A stretch of DNA of 14,451 bases from Nanobdellota archaeon (GTDB lineage Archaea > Nanobdellota > Nanobdellia > Woesearchaeales > JAUYGA01): contig JAUYGA010000122.1 of assembly GCA_030690755.1 (NCBI GenBank), forward strand, positions 1-14,451. Reading direction: 5' to 3'. The notes under the pieces are model-generated. The model saw only the letters and a list, made by a program, of their open reading frames with translations. It had not been told where the DNA came from and made no database searches. A program made the position numbers and the translations under genes. Position 1 is the first letter of the stretch. Every line of letters starts with the position of its first letter. Positions 13,173 to 14,451 of the stretch are shown piece by piece.

Positions 13173-13567
13173 TTTTGATTTTGTTTATCTGTTGGTTCTT
13201 CGGATTTTTTATCTTTCTCGAGAAGTATTGTTTCAATTGTGTTTAATACATCAGTTACTTCACTTGTTTTTTTATCAAAATTTATTTGGAATTCGCCTGT
13301 TTTTCTGTCTAGCTCTATGTGAATGACGCTTGATGATTTTGTCGCTGGATAAGTATAGCCAATCTGCCAGATATATGAATTTCCAATCATCTGGGGTTTT
13401 GAGCCTATTCCTTCGGGAAATTTTATGTCTAGAAATGCGCTTTTTGCCCTGGCTTCATCTACTCTTGCTTCTATAACGGTTGAAAATAAATCTATTACGT
13501 CTCGGTTATACCATTCATCCGGCAGTTTATAGTTTTCTGCAGGTTTTGCGTTTTGGTCTGGTTCCAT
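13169..13567 (-). CDS. Unrecognised 132-residue protein upstream of the kinase
   Basis: I do not recognise a family. It is soluble with a polar start, a helix (VIDLFSTVIEARVDEARAKS), a beta-rich middle (GNSYIWQIGYTYPATKSSSV, IHIELDRKTGEFQINFDKKT), a helix (VTDVLNTIETILLE) and a charged tail. Its stop forms ATGA with the kinase start, so the two are probably made together. The ATG at 13567 lacks an SD; TTTTAAAC (13613-13606) is a possible TATA box that would give a leader of about 16 nt. Function unknown. Confidence 0.65.
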   Translation of the reverse strand: MEPDQNAKPAENYKLPDEWYNRDVIDLFSTVIEARVDEARAKSAFLDIKFPEGIGSKPQMIGNSYIWQIGYTYPATKSSSVIHIELDRKTGEFQINFDKKTSEVTDVLNTIETILLEKDKKSEEPTDKQNQK

Positions 13568-13605
13568 TTTTTAGTTTTTATTGTTTGCTTGCATTTCTTG
13601 GAATT

Positions 13606-13613
13606 GTTTAAAA
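13606..13613 (-). promoter_or_regulatory. Possible internal promoter before the kinase genes
   Basis: The minus strand reads TTTTAAAC in the 75-bp gap after the acidic protein gene. A related GTTTAAAC palindrome lies 13-20 bp upstream (13619-13626). Spacing to the ATG at 13567 is longer than for the leaderless genes in this window. Confidence 0.35.
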
Positions 13614-13642
13614 GACTTTGTTTAAACATCTAATTAAATCAC

Positions 13643-13804
13643 TTACTCGTCGTCTTTCTCTTCGTCTTCGTCATCTTCGTCGCTTATGAAAAGCATATCC
13701 ATCTCAAAACCTGTCACTTTCTTCTTGTTCAGGATGTCTTTTGCGCTTTTCTTCTCATTATCTTCGTCCAAATCCTCAAGCAATTGCTCGTCTTCATAGG
13801 CCAT
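13643..13804 (-). CDS. Small acidic protein, 53 residues
   Basis: The start is set at 13804 by a full SD, GGAGGT (13818-13813), eight bases away and inside the end of the upstream gene. A longer frame from 13834 would overlap that gene by 29 bp and has no SD. The protein begins MAYEDEQLLEDLDEDNEKKS, has a short basic/hydrophobic middle (ILNKKKVTGFEMDMLF) and ends in a run of Asp and Glu. Such proteins are often flexible binding partners or mimic nucleic acid, but I recognise no family. The upstream stop and this ATG are one base apart, so translation is probably coupled. Confidence 0.7.
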   Translation of the reverse strand: MAYEDEQLLEDLDEDNEKKSAKDILNKKKVTGFEMDMLFISDEDDEDEEKDDE

Positions 13805-13805
13805 T

Positions 13806-14444
13806 TTAGGCAACCTCCGAATCTCCAGAGCCATTTTTAGGTCTCTGTTTTTTACTTTTGTCTATCTCTTTTCCGAGTTTATTTCCTAATAGGTTGTCTA
13901 ATGTTTCTCTTTTGTTTATCATGAGTTTTAGTGAATATTTTAAAAAGTCAATGTCTTTCTGTATTCTTTTATGCGGAACGTCAGGAACGCTGTTGATAAA
14001 TTCGAGCAATTGTCTTTTATCCAAGAAATATTCTGGAACAGAACAGTCGCATTCTACTGTTTTATATTTGCTGTTAACCATTGCTATGATGTTAACGCGT
14101 TTATCTTCATCCAATACATCATTTGTAAAATATTCAATAAGAGTGTAAGGGCTTCTTTGAGGTTTTCCGCTCAGGAAATCCATGAATTTTTGGTATGTGT
14201 CGCTCACATTAACTTGCTGCCTTATTATTGCGTGGTCAAATCCTTTTTTTTCCATTAATGTGAATACAATTTCATTTGTCTCCTCGCTGAAACCTTTATT
14301 CCAGACATCAAACTTCTGCAGTTCACCTTCCAGTCCTGTTGCAACAGGTTTTTCAAACATTTTCTCTGGCAGATCATTTCTGATATGCTTTTTCTTGTCA
14401 ATTTTGTCTACTAAATCATAATATCTGCAGATTGCTTCGTTCAT
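13806..14444 (-). CDS. Unrecognised 212-residue protein
   Basis: I do not recognise a family. It is mostly helical and charged, with no membrane segment. Visible pieces are KMFEKPVATGLEGELQKFDV (28-47), FTLMEKKGFDHAII, KFMDFLSGKPQRSPYTLIEY, VNIIAMVNSKYKTVECDCSV (with two close cysteines) and a basic, flexible C-terminus (GKEIDKSKKQRPKNGSGDSE). The frame remains open to the window edge, so the true start could lie beyond 14451; the ATG at 14444 is the first inside. It is the first gene seen of the six-gene row and overlaps the SD of the acidic protein. Function unknown. Confidence 0.6.
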   Translation of the reverse strand: MNEAICRYYDLVDKIDKKKHIRNDLPEKMFEKPVATGLEGELQKFDVWNKGFSEETNEIVFTLMEKKGFDHAIIRQQVNVSDTYQKFMDFLSGKPQRSPYTLIEYFTNDVLDEDKRVNIIAMVNSKYKTVECDCSVPEYFLDKRQLLEFINSVPDVPHKRIQKDIDFLKYSLKLMINKRETLDNLLGNKLGKEIDKSKKQRPKNGSGDSEVA

Positions 14445-14451
14445 GGCATAC

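Noticed and set aside
13805..13834. Upstream start of the small acidic protein
   Set aside because: The full SD is correctly spaced for 13804, not for 13834.
1..14451. CRISPR array, insertion sequence, integrase or replication origin
   Set aside because: No regularly spaced repeats, no transposase or integrase motif and no origin-like repeat cluster were found on either strand.

Overview
The window looks like a low-GC archaeal chromosome, most likely a DPANN-type lineage (Woesearchaeota, Pacearchaeota or a relative). The lineage is an inference. It rests on a CDP-archaeol synthase gene, two tRNA genes with introns and no encoded CCA, a TrmB-family regulator, a Dph2 fragment, and TATA boxes 26-28 nt upstream of start codons that lack a Shine-Dalgarno (SD) sequence. 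Such leaderless-looking starts occur at first genes, while downstream genes use an SD or an ATGA stop/start overlap.

Layout. Positions 1-665 (+) hold the 3' part of a BRO-type phage antirepressor gene broken by a one-base frameshift. Positions 670-1248 (-) hold tRNA-Ile(GAU) and tRNA-Asn(GUU). Each has a canonical 37/38 intron and a second insert in the D-arm that folds as a bulge-helix-bulge. Between them (876-997) lies a long, perfectly paired inverted-repeat structure that may be an unrecognised small RNA. A TrmB-family regulator (-) and a TPR protein (+) then diverge from one 88-bp promoter region, followed by a B12-binding/radical SAM protein (-). After a T-rich 440-bp gap comes an APH-like small-molecule kinase (+).

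Positions 5896-10296 (-) hold an operon-like row transcribed from 10296: an 83-residue Dph2 N-terminal domain, a multi-pass membrane protein coupled to it by ATGA, and CDP-archaeol synthase. After it comes a 998-residue membrane protein carrying a complete papain-type protease domain, with its own promoter. Positions 10407-11291 (-) hold a Fic-domain AMP-transferase. Its TATA box sits inside a near-perfect inverted repeat, and a sister repeat lies at its 3' end, which suggests an operator system.

Positions 11461-14444 (-) hold six closely packed genes: a glutamate-5-kinase-like amino-acid kinase and five small proteins I do not recognise. Three of the junctions overlap or nearly touch. This cluster, the membrane papain protein and the double-intron tRNAs are the parts least explained by known biology.
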